From Lytechinus variegatus (lineage: Eukaryota > Echinodermata > Echinoidea > Temnopleuroida > Toxopneustidae), in assembly GCF_018143015.1 (NCBI RefSeq), contig NC_054748.1, forward strand, positions 14,808,967-14,872,966: 64,000 nt of DNA. The letters run 5' to 3'. The translations under genes were made by a program, and so were the position numbers. A model generated the notes under the pieces. That model was not told where the DNA came from and ran no database searches. It saw nothing but the letters and a program-made list of their open reading frames with translations. The stretch's first letter is position 1. Each line of letters begins with the position of its first letter. Below, in pieces: positions 22,601-32,664 of the stretch.

Positions 22601-25600
22601 ATTGTTACGGGTCCTTCGGTCGTCAGCTTCACCTTATTTGGTTTAGTACGACCCAACCTTCTGTGTTGGGGCAAAAAGGACATCCTTTATAGAACATTTT
22701 AAATTTGTTTTATCATCCCCTCAAATTCGACCCTAAACACGTGATTTTCCTAGCGAAATAGATACCCTTTTTCATCATTTTTGTGTTTTTGACACCCTTA
22801 TCACGTTACGTACGTAACGTGTCCTATCGTAAAAAAGACATCATTTTTACGTGTTTTTTTTTTGGTCGCGCGTGGTATCCACTCGTCAATGTAAGTGCCC
22901 CTCTGATAGATAGATAGATAGGTAGATAGACATATGGATGAATGGGTAGATGGATGGATGGATAGATAGATAGAATAGATAGAATAGGAGAGAAAGAGAC
23001 AAGAGAGAGGGGAAGATTGAAAGAAATTGTGTAAGGGATATTTTTCGTTTTCAGTAACAAATACATACTCAAAATCAAATTCGTTTAACTTTCATTTTTC
23101 TCTTAAGATTTCGGAACAAATCTTAGGATTTTGTTAAATTCTAGGCAGAAGTAGCCCCTTTACCGTTCTGAGAAAAAAACAATGTTTAAGTTAGTTATAG
23201 GTTATAATTGCCTCATTTACTCCCACACACTTTACATTCTCTCTCTCTCTCCCATCTACGATTATTATGATTTTATTATGGTCTCGGGAGCCCAGCCTTA
23301 GAAAGGCCTTTGGCCTATGCTGGCTCCCTCATATTCTCATTTATTCTGTTGTTATTCTATTTTTGTATCCTTATCTGTATATACATGTAGTGTATTCTTT
23401 GATTTGTATGTTGTATGTTTTTTAATGAGAATTTGAAATAAATGAAATGAAATGAAAAAAAAATACTATGTCTACGATTATTTTTTGTTCTTGTTTTGGA
23501 CAGCTTGAAGAAAGTATGATTGAGGGAATGACATACACCATCAATAACACCTACCCAACAACTGATGCGTCCAAAGAGTCCATCGATGGTGTCCAAAACG
23601 GTGTAAGTATATCTTTACTTCAATTTTGTAAATGGAATATATGTTTTCCCGTTGATAACTGGTGTGTTGGCTCAGTTGGTAGAGCGTCCGTCTCACAACC
23701 GGGAGGCCAGGTCGGGGTTCAAACCCCGGCCGCGTCAGACCAAAAGACGTAAAAAGATGGGAGTTGCTGCTACCCTGTTTGGCGTTCAACGATTGAAGGG
23801 TTAGAGCCTCGTCGATCTGGCGCTGCACAGTGGCCACCGGGCCCACGATCAATTGGGCAAAGCAAATTTTCGGAGTATTTCATTTCATGTCTATTTCGAA
23901 CAATAAATTCTGGATTTATCTTTTATCTTATCTTTAATCCAGGTCACAATAAAATCATGCAAAATAATAATTCCAAAAGATCAATTTTCAGTTCCGGTTC
24001 AAGTTCATCCTTATCTATAAATTTTTACAGTCACATTAAATCCGATTCAATTTGTTTAATTCCCTATTTGAAATCAATTTACAAATAGATATCCAGTTTT
24101 CAAATTAATACCAATAGTGGCAGGGGTCGTGAAAAGCACAAATTAGCGGCTTGGGGTATGCAAAATAAAACATTTTAATAGAATCATAAAATATATATAT
24201 ATATAAGCTTGACACAAAAGAGGGAAAGATATATCGCAATGATAGTTTTTGAGAATTAGAATCGAATATTCTCATTCTAATGTAATCCAGAATTCACTTT
24301 GTACATAACCACAGTCGATAAGGGTTAATCTTGAATTCATGCAATTTTGAACTGTCTTACTCCACAGTTTGTTCAAACGCAATAAAGAATTCTTTGAAAT
24401 ATATTACCGATGGCTCTTGTAATAGTGATTCAGCATCCATCTTTAGAACCACACAATATTTTCTGGATTAGCAGACTCCTGAGGTCATGGTACCAAATGC
24501 ATAAAAGTTACCATTATGGTAATTTTGTTACCATCGATGGATAAATACCATGGCAACAATGCTCAGCAGCCAATCAAAATCAAGGATTCCATGCAATCAA
24601 CAATTGATTGGCAAATTTGCAATCAAAGTTTAGTCAACGAGCATGAATCCCCTCGACATGGTGATGACGAGGGGGTGGCTCGTATATACATGGTCATGCT
24701 TATTTTGCATCCACCAACATTATTTATATTCTTATTCTAGGATCGCTCAATCCACCTCATCAGTGGCCCACAATCAATTTGCCGTAACAACCGTGGTTTC
24801 CGAAGCCATTACTTGGTCGAAACTTCTCTTTTCAATTTTTGTATGTTCATGATTTAGTAATGAAATGTTGCATAATGTTTTGTGTGAACTGAATGAATAA
24901 ATGTATAAATTATCATATATTTTTCCAAAATTTTGCAATTTGCTTTTATTCTCTTCTAGTTCGATTGCTGCGGAGCCATGGGATACGCAGACTACGCTAA
25001 CTCACAGAACTTTGCTAATAATCTAGCTGTTCCCGAGTCCTGCTGTATCGATGGAGCATCCGTTACCCAATGTCAGGCCGGTACGAAGGGAAATCCCACT
25101 AATCCAGAACTAGTACACAGTCAGGTAAGAAAAAAAAACAGACGTAACTTTACATACTATGGAAAAAAAATCAAGTTTAAATCATATTTTTGGTCCGGGC
25201 TTAAAGTATTTATAACTTTAATTTTTAACCCGGTCACCGGATCCTGGCACGCCCGCACACAATGTGTGCACTATCTGCACTACCTGGAGAGCATTCCAAC
25301 AAGTGTTCCATTAAGACTCTGCATTTTGCTATTAATCAATTCATGATCAATTTATCTGGTTGTGTCTGAACCTTTTTTTTTTATTTGTTATAATTTACCT
25401 GTTATTTACAAAATAATTTCTGGCTCTTTTTTTTCAGGGATGCGTTGCCGCTTCCGTCGATACTATCCAGGATAACTACTTGATCATCGGGGCTGTTTGC
25501 CTTGCTCTTCTTGTTTTTGAAGTAAGTTACACTCGGGCTGGTCGATATAATATAAGCTCATAATGAACGTAGGCCTATATATGTGATGGATTTTTAGGCT

Positions 25601-25882
25601 CGGCTATCGGCAAAATTTGGCTGGCGAAAATCGAATAACATCAAATCTTTTTTAGGCTCGGCAATCGGCAAAATTTGACTGGCAATAATCGAATAACATC
25701 AAATCTTATAAGATTTGATGTATTTGATGTAATTTGGCTGGCGATAATCGAATAACATCAAATCTTATAAGTTTGATGTTATTCGATTATCGCCAGCCAA
25801 ATTTTGCCGATAGCCGAGCCTAAAAATCCATCACATATATACGTTCATTATGAGCTGCAACTCCGCGAGAGCAGGGAATCTA

Positions 25883-25978
<96 letters not shown>

Positions 25979-28900
25979 AAACAATGTCAATATTTGATTG
26001 ATGTTATTTTATTTCCAATATTTTCAATTATCCAATTATACCAACAGATTCTAACGCTATGGTTTACTTGCTGTGTCATTAGTGGAATAGACAATCAAGT
26101 TGAACCATTTTAGGATAAATAAATTCCCAGGGAATTCCAAGGCAAGATATTAAATCAAGATTTAAAATCGCAGCTTGTTCATCGTGCAGTCGCATTCATG
26201 GTTTGCAGTGCTCCATGTCATTTTCATTCCATTAAAGTTTCTTAATGAATTCCATTTATTAAAGAGTTGATGTGAATATAAAGACAAAGTCATATGCGAC
26301 ACTAAAGATTGCATCATAATCGGTTGTAAAATAAGAAAGAATTGAAAATTTTCATATTGCGCATATTTTTCACAAGACGCACAGCACATTCATTTTCAGA
26401 ATAATAAGAGAGGAAATGGTGGCATTCAGTCACTATTTATTTTTTATTATATTGCATGATTAATAGAATAATATATCAGTTTTTGCATATTTGACAATAA
26501 GGGGGCTCTTCATCAAATCACAATAGGATAAAAAATTGGGTAAACTTAATTTGTTACACTTCGTAATTCCGAAGATTCGTTATTCCAAAGGTTCGTAATT
26601 CCGAAACACTTAAATTGCATATTTACCTCGATGTTCGTTAATCCGAAAACGAAAAAGGGTTCGTTAATCCGAACATTTGTGGCGTTATTCCGAAGAAGGT
26701 TCGATAATCCGAAAACAAAATATAAAGATTCATTGTTCCGAAGGATCGTTCTCGGACTATCGAACCTTCGGAATTACGAACCTTATTTCGTTTTCAGATT
26801 GACGAACCTTCGAAATTACGAACCTTCGGAATATTCGAACCTTTGTAATAACGAAGCGTCGGAATAACGAATGTATGCGACTTAATCCCCCATCCAAGAT
26901 AATTCAGGGGTGACATTACCCTGCCTTGCTATCTGTTTTTCTATATCTGTTTTTTTTTAATCTCTTGAAACTTATATATATATACCAGTCCAGTGTAGCG
27001 GCATTACATCATTCGCAAAGCTAGTAAACTGAATCATATGTTGTGGCAACTACTTCATTAATATTCACGTCACCCTTTCCTTCCTTTCTCTCCCTTTTCT
27101 TTATTGTCTCTCCATTCTCACAGATCTTGACCATGGTATTTACCTGTTGTGTCATTAGCGGTATTGATAACGGAGAATATGCATAAACATTGAGCGAATG
27201 AGGCATGTTGAGTATTAATCTTTCATTTTTTAAAGACACCTACACAGCAAAAACTGCGGTGTTAACCGGTGTACAGAGAGGACCACACCAGTTATTTTAC
27301 ACCGGTATTAAATTGGTGGTGTCAGTTTTACACCTATATGTGTTATTACAACACCTTTGGTTGTTACATTTACACTCTTTGGTGTTATGTTCAATCTTTA
27401 GGGTGTAATTTTAACACCTCAGGGTGTGGTCCTCTAATAACACCAATTGGTGTCAGTTTTAACACCACAGATTTTACAGTGTAGTTTCATTTCATAATCA
27501 GATATTTAACACAAAATTGTATTGGGAATTGTAATGAGCCAAACGATATGGGTTGGGGTTTTTTCACTCCAAAAACTTAATATAAGCGGCTTTTCACACT
27601 GCATTTCCTTAGTAAAGATTGCATCAAATTGAATAATAAATAATAATAATACATATGATTTCTATAATTATATAGCGTCTTATCCATTTTGATTAAAATG
27701 TTCAAGGCGCTTAGAAGAGAACAAAACTAGAAGTACAAGAAATGTTTTAATATCACTTAAATTAATTGATTAAATCAACCCCATACGATTTAACCCCCGA
27801 CTATCCTCAGCCCCATACTATCTTTTTTTTTTGGGGGGGGGTTCACACTGTCTTTCTTAACCCCATACTCTTTAACAACAGGGTTTAGCGGACTATCGCA
27901 AAGATCATGAATATTCACGATTTTACCACATAGATTTTACCACACTTAGCCCCACTTTTCTGCATCCTGCTCGTTTCACACTGCATCTCTTAACATCGCA
28001 ATTGATGTGGTCATGCAGTTTTGAGCATTGCGTTTTTAGCAATCATTGATCCAAGAGCCCTCCCGGAGACTCCGATTTTTAAGACCAAGATTTACTTCCA
28101 GAGCTACCAGCGGGGGTGGCAGGGGGAACGAGTCACAACTCATGCAGGGGACGTACCCCTGCCCCCCCCCCTGACGAGTCACATCTGATCTATTTGTAAT
28201 GTAAAGATGAATGCAATGAAAGCAGACGTGTGCCCCCTCTTTTGAACCTTTTTTTTTGCTTGCTTGTCAATTTTTTTCGAGGACGAAAATATCTTCTTAA
28301 AAATTTGCCCCCCCCCCTTTTGAAAATCCTAGGTGCGCCACTGTCCAGAGCCCCCCTATTTTCGACTTTGGCGTTACACATAGGTATCATGTTATAATTC
28401 GAGCCCCCCCCCCCCTTGTGTTAACCAAATGCTAGACAGGTAGAGTCTATCCAAGAAATTAATTGATTATGATCATGTTTATTGGTCGGACGCAATTATA
28501 TTCATCAACGCATTGGATAATTTCAACATAGGGTTCACTTTTTAAGAGTGTTCTTTTCTTTAGTCACATCTGATTAGAACAGAGCCATTTCTAGGAAAAT
28601 GATAAAAATACGACCAAGGCATATATAAACTGCAACCGGCTAATAAATTATTTTTTGAGGTTATATCTACGATTGCGCTATTCACTCATCGCACACCGCC
28701 ATGCAGTATATATATTTTTAACACTGTCATACCCATAAGTACGCTACTTTGTGATTTTTTAATAATACCATGCATAAAAGCGCATAAAACACATTTAGAA
28801 TAACGATTCTGATTATTTTCAGGGTAGAAAGTTATTTGTGATTTATTTTGTTTGATGAACAGACACTATATAGAACTATATAGTTCATTTGATAACTTGA

Positions 28901-29996
28901 CAATTTATTCAGAAATATAAAATCGTGTGAATCAAATCTTTTCTTTTGTAGAAAATATTTTTTAAGAGAAAATTATCATAGACTATTATTTGCGTAAACA
29001 GAGAAACAAGCATTATGCTGACAGTTTCATTACAAATCGTATGTATAATATGACAGTTAGTTATATCCACTGGCGGATCCAAGGGGGGGGGGCATAGCCG
29101 GCCCGTGCCCCCTTTTGAGAAACAATGTCAAAATTTGTAATGTAAAAATGCCATTAAAACAAAAGTGTGCCCCCCTTTTTTTTTAAAGTGAAGTATTTGT
29201 TTACTTGTCAAATTATTTTCGGGGACGAAATATTAATTTGGGGTTAAAAGACTGTTTTTGTTATGGCTTGTCAATTTTAATTTTGTTCTCGGAAAATGTG
29301 CCCCCCTTGAAAATCCTGGATCCGCCCTTGGTTATAGCAGACGTACCCATGATTTTCATACAACAGTTACATACATGTCCTAGGAGATATAGAAATTGAG
29401 TCATGTGCTCATTATTCTTTATTCATAAAATGAGAAATACGCAATATTTGGGGTTTTATCGTATTATGAAATTCACTTAGTTTAGTCGGTTTGCACATTT
29501 TAAAAAAATATTATTTCGACTTATTACTGGAAGCCAGTCGAGGGCCTCTTTACTCCAAATCTTTGATCAATTACTCACAACTAATACTTCATATGTTATA
29601 TAATAAAAACGATATTATACACTGTTAGTGTCAGTGTAATACCATCTGATCTGTTATTTATATATAGTGACTCGTTGTATGCAAGAACTGTTGTGAAAAT
29701 TTATAGAACAATGTGTGATACTTTTCTTAGTTTACATTCAGTTTGAAAAATAAAAATTATGATTATATTTATTTTTTCCGTTTGTATCATATTCAACTTG
29801 CTGTGAAGATGATACTGACTTGTATTTATGACTTCATTTTCATGTTATAATTTTTTATTATTTGAAACGAAACAGTATTTTTTCATGAATATTTTCTTTC
29901 CTTTCCCCTTCTCTATTATACCTCCCTGTGCAGGTACTGGCCATGTGGGTCACATGTTGTGTAATTAGCGCCATCAACGAATATGAATATAAATGA
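16576..29996 (+). CDS. Tetraspanin with three alternative terminal exons
   Basis: Constant exons 16576-16641, 20169-20360, 21151-21225, 23504-23602, 24960-25124 and 25438-25521 are all phase 0. Each is followed by GT, and those after the first are preceded by AG. Three alternative last exons follow: 26048-26113, 27124-27186 and 29934-29996. The constant part is 227 residues, giving proteins of 247-248. Features in order: short cytoplasmic N-terminus MVAGCGPKIAK, TM1, small loop, TM2, the intracellular GCCGALKE motif, TM3, then a large loop with CCG, PESCC and two further cysteines (six in all), then TM4. This is diagnostic of tetraspanins, membrane scaffold proteins that organise partner receptors and adhesion proteins in microdomains. 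The family member was not resolved; CD63/CD9-like size fits. An acceptor at 16562-16563 just before the ATG implies at least one upstream 5'UTR exon. Confidence 0.95.
16802..17053 (+). mobile_element. hAT-like MITE with CAGTGGCGGATCC terminus, copy 1
   Basis: Right end CTGGATCCGCCACTG. Flanks CGAGGGGA / CGAGGGGG give a 7-of-8 target duplication. The left end is eroded but keeps CAGGATTTTCC and a G run. Same family as 29068-29330. Confidence 0.75.
17178..17697 (-). mobile_element. LINE 3'UTR, 5'-truncated, minus strand
   Basis: On the minus strand it ends GGAATAAAGAATTGGATTG and carries the GTGGACCCCCTCATTTCC motif seen in the plus-strand LINE 3'UTR at 19200-19230. It abuts that LINE head to head. 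Confidence 0.7.
17698..19446 (+). mobile_element. CR1/L2-like LINE, 5'-truncated, with ORF2 C-terminal half
   Basis: Reverse transcriptase begins in the palm (VYINDFCRSSDVLSFILFADD, the catalytic box in the form FADD). It then reads NKLSINLQKTKYMLF and HIKFLGITVDNKLSWKFHI, the usual RT thumb. One in-frame TAA (18150-18152) follows LILPY, after which the frame resumes NYGILAWGNTHQ and runs to a stop at 18603. The 3'UTR of about 840 bp ends in AAATTGAATTGAA repeats. Only one early stop suggests a fairly recent but dead copy. Located in tetraspanin intron 1. Confidence 0.88.
19838..20105. repeat. Polypyrimidine (TTTTC)n tract
   Basis: About 270 bases of almost pure T/C on the plus strand, ending 64 bases before tetraspanin exon 2. 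Could affect acceptor choice. Confidence 0.92.
20169..20360 (+). CDS. Tetraspanin exon 2 (TM1-TM2, CCG motif)
   Basis: 64 codons in phase 0. It completes TM1 (AAGIVLIGIGSW), holds the small extracellular loop and TM2 (TGVTIGVGCFIFIVGF), and ends with the conserved GCCGALKEGTFLLKL. Donor GTAAGA. Confidence 0.95.
20706..20850. repeat. GAT microsatellite
   Basis: Imperfect GAT/GAC repeats in tetraspanin intron 2, generating poly-Asp and poly-His false frames. Confidence 0.92.
21151..21225 (+). CDS. Tetraspanin exon 3 (TM3)
   Basis: 25 codons, YFFFMVLIIILEITAG then ILAFVFDDE, covering TM3 with the conserved Glu inside the membrane segment. Donor GTAAGG. A transposon begins only 12 bases into the following intron. 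Confidence 0.93.
21238..21505. mobile_element. GGGCCCCGTCTTA-type MITE, copy 1
   Basis: GGGCCCCGTCTTA and TAAGACGGGCCCC ends, inner GATTGATCAAATCAATTG / GATTGATCCTATCAATCG arms. It starts 12 bases after tetraspanin exon 3. Relatives at 59957 and 60206. Confidence 0.88.
21531..21860. repeat. GA-rich microsatellite region
   Basis: GAGAGA runs, with a repeated segment TATATCTACAGTAGATGTGG (near 21587 and 21736). Confidence 0.88.
22051..22286. mobile_element. TAGGCGTAGCTCAATCAAAG MITE
   Basis: Both ends carry TAGGCGTAGCTCAATCAAAG or its inverse; arms of about 50 bp with AGAGCTA and GGGAGCTA. Confidence 0.85.
22386..22904 (+). mobile_element. hAT-like G/C-run MITE, copy 3
   Basis: CCCGGGGGGG start and GTAAGTGCCCC end, inserted inside a GATA microsatellite (22366-22385 and 22905-22985), so the target duplication is hidden in the repeat. 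Confidence 0.88.
23260..23462 (+). mobile_element. LINE 3' end
   Basis: 3'UTR fragment with a GGGAGCCCAGCC ... GCTGGCTCCC hairpin and an AAATAAATGAAATGAAATG tail. Confidence 0.65.
23504..23602 (+). CDS. Tetraspanin exon 4 (first part of large loop)
   Basis: 33 codons in phase 0: LEESMIEGMTYTINNTYP ... SIDGVQNG. It holds one N-glycosylation sequon (NNT). Acceptor TTGGACAG, donor GTAAGT. It joins directly to FDCCG of the next exon. Confidence 0.9.
23661..23886 (+). mobile_element. SINE with a second tRNA-like head
   Basis: GTTGGCTCAGTTGGTAGAGC (A box) and GGTCGGGGTTCAAACCCCGG (B box), with a non-tRNA body of about 150 bp. The B-box stem is still perfect. No functional tRNA: the acceptor stem does not pair cleanly. 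Confidence 0.82.
24484..24605. repeat. ATGGTAA palindromic MITE fragment
   Basis: AAAAGTTACCATTATGGTAA with CAGCCAATCAAAATCAAGG, a sequence also found at 43160. Confidence 0.5.
24960..25124 (+). CDS. Tetraspanin exon 5 (large loop, CCG and PESCC)
   Basis: 55 codons. It begins FDCCGAMGYADYAN and contains VPESCC and a further CQAG cysteine. These are the disulfide signatures of the tetraspanin large extracellular loop. Acceptor CTCTTCTAG, donor GTAAGA. Confidence 0.95.
25438..25521 (+). CDS. Tetraspanin exon 6 (loop end, first part of TM4)
   Basis: 28 codons: GCVAASVDTIQDNYLIIGA, then VCLALLVFE at a GTAAGT donor. It supplies the sixth loop cysteine and about two thirds of TM4. The segment is incomplete and needs one of the three downstream terminal exons. 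Confidence 0.93.
25546..25855. repeat. Long near-identical inverted repeat (foldback element)
   Basis: Arms of about 100 bp from GCTCATAATGAACG to its inverse, almost free of mismatches, with a middle made of three copies of a GAATAACATCAAATCTTATA unit. Sits between tetraspanin exon 6 and alternative exon A. Confidence 0.9.
25888..25976. repeat. AC then AT microsatellite
   Basis: About 16 AC units followed by about 28 AT units, 70 bases before alternative exon A. Confidence 0.95.
26048..26113 (+). CDS. Tetraspanin alternative last exon A
   Basis: Acceptor ATACCAACAG, phase 0, reading ILTLWFTCCVISGIDNQ then VEPF and TAG. It completes TM4 and gives a short acidic tail. AATAAA at 26118-26123 is very close to the stop, so another poly(A) signal may be used. 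The pyrimidine tract is the weakest of the three. Confidence 0.82.
   Translation: MLTLWFTCCVISGIDNQVEPF
26118..26123 (+). promoter_or_regulatory. Poly(A) signal candidate, exon A
   Basis: AATAAA five bases after the stop of alternative exon A. Confidence 0.35.
26559..26876. repeat. Inverted minisatellite related to 711-1034
   Basis: Left half in reverse orientation (CGTAATTCCGAAG), right half forward (CTTCGGAATTACGAACC), ending in the same GAATGTATGCG as the first array. Confidence 0.88.
27124..27186 (+). CDS. Tetraspanin alternative last exon B
   Basis: Strong pyrimidine tract and CTCACAG acceptor, phase 0, reading ILTMVFTCCVISGIDNG then EYA and TAA. Only a few of the 16 shared TM4/junction residues differ from exon A. 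The first AATAAA seen downstream is at 27635-27640. Confidence 0.85.
   Translation: MLTMVFTCCVISGIDNGEYA
27240..27483. mobile_element. GGTGTTAA-type MITE (copy 2)
   Basis: CACAGCAAAAACTGCGGTGT at the left, ACACCACAGATTTTACAGTG at the right. It begins 54 bases after the stop of exon B, so it may lie inside that isoform's 3'UTR. Confidence 0.82.
27635..27640 (+). promoter_or_regulatory. Poly(A) signal candidate, exon B
   Basis: AATAAA about 450 bases after the exon B stop. It overlaps the ATT tail of a retroposon. Confidence 0.3.
27645..27720 (-). mobile_element. SINE/LINE 3' tail only
   Basis: Minus strand: GCGCCTTGAACA ... GACGCTATATAATTATAG and an ATT tail, the same architecture as the tails at 2987 and 4262. 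Confidence 0.55.
28195..28345 (+). mobile_element. hAT-like MITE with CCACTG terminus, fragment
   Basis: AATGTAAAGATGAATGC, GTGTGCCCCCTCTT, CTTGTCAATTTTTTTCG and GAAAATCCTAGGTGCGCCAC parallel 29130-29330. Confidence 0.65.
28440..29060. other. Gene-free stretch
   Basis: AT-rich intronic sequence between exons B and C; nothing recognised. Confidence 0.4.
29068..29330 (+). mobile_element. hAT-like MITE with CACTGGCGGATCC terminus, copy 2
   Basis: Ends CACTGGCGGATCC and CTGGATCCGCCCTTG; target duplication GTTATATC / GTTATAGC (7 of 8). Confidence 0.82.
29339..29933. other. Gene-free stretch before alternative exon C
   Basis: AT-rich; no repeat family seen. The last 40 bases are a strong polypyrimidine tract for exon C. 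Confidence 0.4.
29934..29996 (+). CDS. Tetraspanin alternative last exon C
   Basis: Acceptor CCTGTGCAG with a long CT-rich tract, phase 0, reading VLAMWVTCCVISAINEY then EYK and TGA. It is homologous to exons A and B through TCCVIS, but its tail is tyrosine-rich and basic-ended. AATAAA at 30379-30384 and 30442-30447 follow at a normal 3'UTR distance. Confidence 0.88.
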   Translation, partial: VLAMWVTCCVISAINEYEYK

Positions 29997-30378
29997 GCAA
30001 GTGGGCGTGTCTTCAAACTTGGATCCACCAATCACGGAGCTGTACAGATCCTCTCAAGGAAAATGAAGTACTAACTCCATTAGCTCTGAACAAAAATGAT
30101 GAAATTAACAAAAGGATCAACAATAATCTTTGAAAGAAATAACCCTTCCCTTTAGAAAGATACAGAAGCCTCCTGATATATATATGAGACCAATCTCTCC
30201 TTTTCCCTTTTTTGTTAATGACATTAATTATTGGAATATACATGATTGGACGTATATATCCCTTTTTTACATTTGTAAATATATCAGTATTCATATTGTT
30301 AAAATAAAAAAAATCCTTATCGTTTGTTCCTCAACATTAGGCCAAATATTTTATAGATCGTGGCCATTTTGAAAGAAA

Positions 30379-30447
30379 AATAAATGTTATTGAAGCTAAA
30401 AAAAATCATTGTAAATGTATCATAAAATATTGTAATTCTTGAATAAA
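30379..30447 (+). promoter_or_regulatory. Two poly(A) signal candidates, exon C
   Basis: AATAAA at 30379-30384 and 30442-30447, 380-450 bases after the exon C stop. Confidence 0.5.
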
Positions 30448-30809
30448 CTTTTGATGAGTTGGTGGAAAATCACTGGTCAATTTATTTATTTGATTTTAGG
30501 GCCAACATTTTGGGTTGATATCCACGTCATAGGCAAAGGATACTGTCAAATATCTAAGCACAAGGAAAATACATGCATATCTGATTCTATCAATTGGCTT
30601 TTTTTTAAGAATTCATTTAGTGAGTGAATTTGCCGTTCTGTGTAAAACCTGACAATTAAAGACCCCCCCCCCCACGACTAATATGTGACATGTATTGCAT
30701 CTTTTTGTAATGAAATAATCAAATATAATGAAATAATAATTGTATTGATTACTTTCGTTGTTTTTGTAATTGCTTGAATTTGAAAAAAGTAAAAATTTTC
30801 GAATGTTAT

Positions 30810-30965
30810 GAGAAAAAGAGACAGGGGGAGAGAGGGAACAAAACGGTTTGATGGACGGGAAAGTGAGGGAACGGGAAAATAAGATAGAGAGTGGGGTGGA
30901 GGTGAGGGAGAAAGGGAGAGTGATAAAGAGATGGGGAGAGGGGTGGGGCGAGTCAGAGTGAAATT
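30810..30965. repeat. GA-rich region
   Basis: Purine-rich GAGAGGGAG repeats; a similar tract is at 31255-31345. Confidence 0.85.
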
Positions 30966-31609
30966 GGCAGAGCTGGAGAATTAGGACATATTTTTTAAGT
31001 AGAGGCTTTGCGTTCGGGGCGTTAGCGAGTTTTTCATTTCATTTATTGTTTTTTGCAGCTTTTTTCACAGCAAAAATCTGGACAAGAAAGTACATCTCTA
31101 ACATTAAAATATCAAGATAATGAACAAATAATTTTGTATATTCATTACCGATACACACGTCACATTTATCAAGTAAAACTGCGGCGTGAGAGTGCTGGAA
31201 AATTAGGGTATAGCAGAAGTGAAAGGGGAAATGAGTGCAGAGATATAAAAAAATGCGAGAAATAAAAGAGAGAGAAAGGGGGCGGGATCGGGTTGTAGAG
31301 AGAAGGAAAGGGGGGGGGGGGAAGGGAGAGGGGGTGTGGGCATGAGCATTGAAAATAGAAGAAAAAAAATATTCCAACCTCCCCCCCAAAAAAAAAAAAA
31401 AAACATGGTCCAAGTCCAGGAAAACAAAACGAGAAAAGAAAATTTAAGGGAAAAAGGGTGAAATACGACACTTGTTGAATATCATGTAAAAACCTATTAA
31501 AAATTAAGATGAAAAGTAACAAATTTTGTTGCTCGCATCTTCCTCCCCATATATGCCATTTTGCGCCCCCTCAAAATTTTTGCCTAATTATGCCACTGGT
31601 GGTAAATTG

Positions 31610-31947
31610 CAAATTCGTCCACCTTCATTTAGTCTAATGCCATTCGGTCCATCAACATTTTGTCTAACCATTTGGTCCAATCATCACTTTGTCTACTCAC
31701 CAATTCGTCTATGACCATTTCGTCTAATAACCAGTTGGTCTAATACCCATTTTATTTTCATTCGATTTTGCACAATTAACACTTTAGTTTGATTAGACCA
31801 AATGGTATATGGACCAAATGGCTATTGGACCAACTGGTTATTTGACGGAATGGCATTAGACTAAATGAAAGTAGACCATGTGGTGTGTAGACGAACTGGT
31901 GTTAGACCAAATGGTAGTAGACGAGTTGGCAATTGGACGAATTGGAA
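31610..31947. mobile_element. Palindromic element of AAATGGTNNTAGACCA repeats
   Basis: CAAATTCGTCCACC ... GGACGAATTGG ends; the whole length consists of short inverted TTTGGTC/GACCAAA and GTCTAAT/ATTAGAC motifs. Confidence 0.85.
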
Positions 31948-31995
31948 ATAAAGCCCACTGGTTGGTCTATTTCTCAGATAGTCTAATACTACATC

Positions 31996-32224
31996 ATGGG
32001 CTAAATCAGTGGCGTAATGAGCCAAAAATTGTAAGGGGCGAGTTATTGCATATCAGGCAAATTTTGTTTTTACATTTTTATAAAAGAATCAAATTGTGTG
32101 ATCAATTTTGACATAACACTGTATTCAGAAAATAGTATATTTTACCCTTTCCACTTCTTGGTAATATATTTTTGGAAGGGGGGGCAATGCCCCCAAGCCC
32201 ACCCCCATCTGTATGCCACTAGAC
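31996..32224. mobile_element. CAGTGGCGTA-type MITE
   Basis: CAGTGGCGTAATGAG at the left, CTGTATGCCACTAG at the right; G-run and C-run inside; interior TGCATATCAGGCAAATTTTG. Confidence 0.6.
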
Positions 32225-32496
32225 TAAACCCACTCGGACTAACCATCACTTGGACTGTCACGTTTGTTCTCATGCATAGTTACATGGACCCCCCCCCCAC
32301 TCTCTCAATTTTAAAATGGCTTACTGCATATGTTATTTCTCTCCAACTGTTATACTCATTTTTCTCCTCTCTCTCTCTCTCTCACACACATTTTATGACC
32401 AAGGTTGGATTCCCCTCTAATCCAAGGTCATAGAAGGTTGTGACTGAGGATCCCCCTCCCCCCCCCCCCCTCACCTGCCTTGGAGTAGTCTAGATC

Positions 32497-32664
32497 TGGA
32501 CATTAGTATTTATCTGGATAAAAACCTTAACATATTCATCCCACACAGTATACACACACATGGTCTTTTCAGTTCCTTATCACTTCCTTTCTTTAGTAGA
32601 GGAAGTGAAAAGACCTGAAGGATGAATGAGTTTAGGTTTATCCAAATAAATAAATACGAACATC
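32497..32664. mobile_element. Palindromic MITE
   Basis: CTGGACATTAGTATTTATCT arm and inverse GAACATCCAG end; inner GGTCTTTTCA / TGAAAAGACC and ACTTCCT / AGGAAGT pairs. Confidence 0.65.

Noticed and set aside
23661-23735. Functional tRNA gene
   Set aside because: A and B boxes are present, but the acceptor stem does not pair well and a SINE body follows directly.
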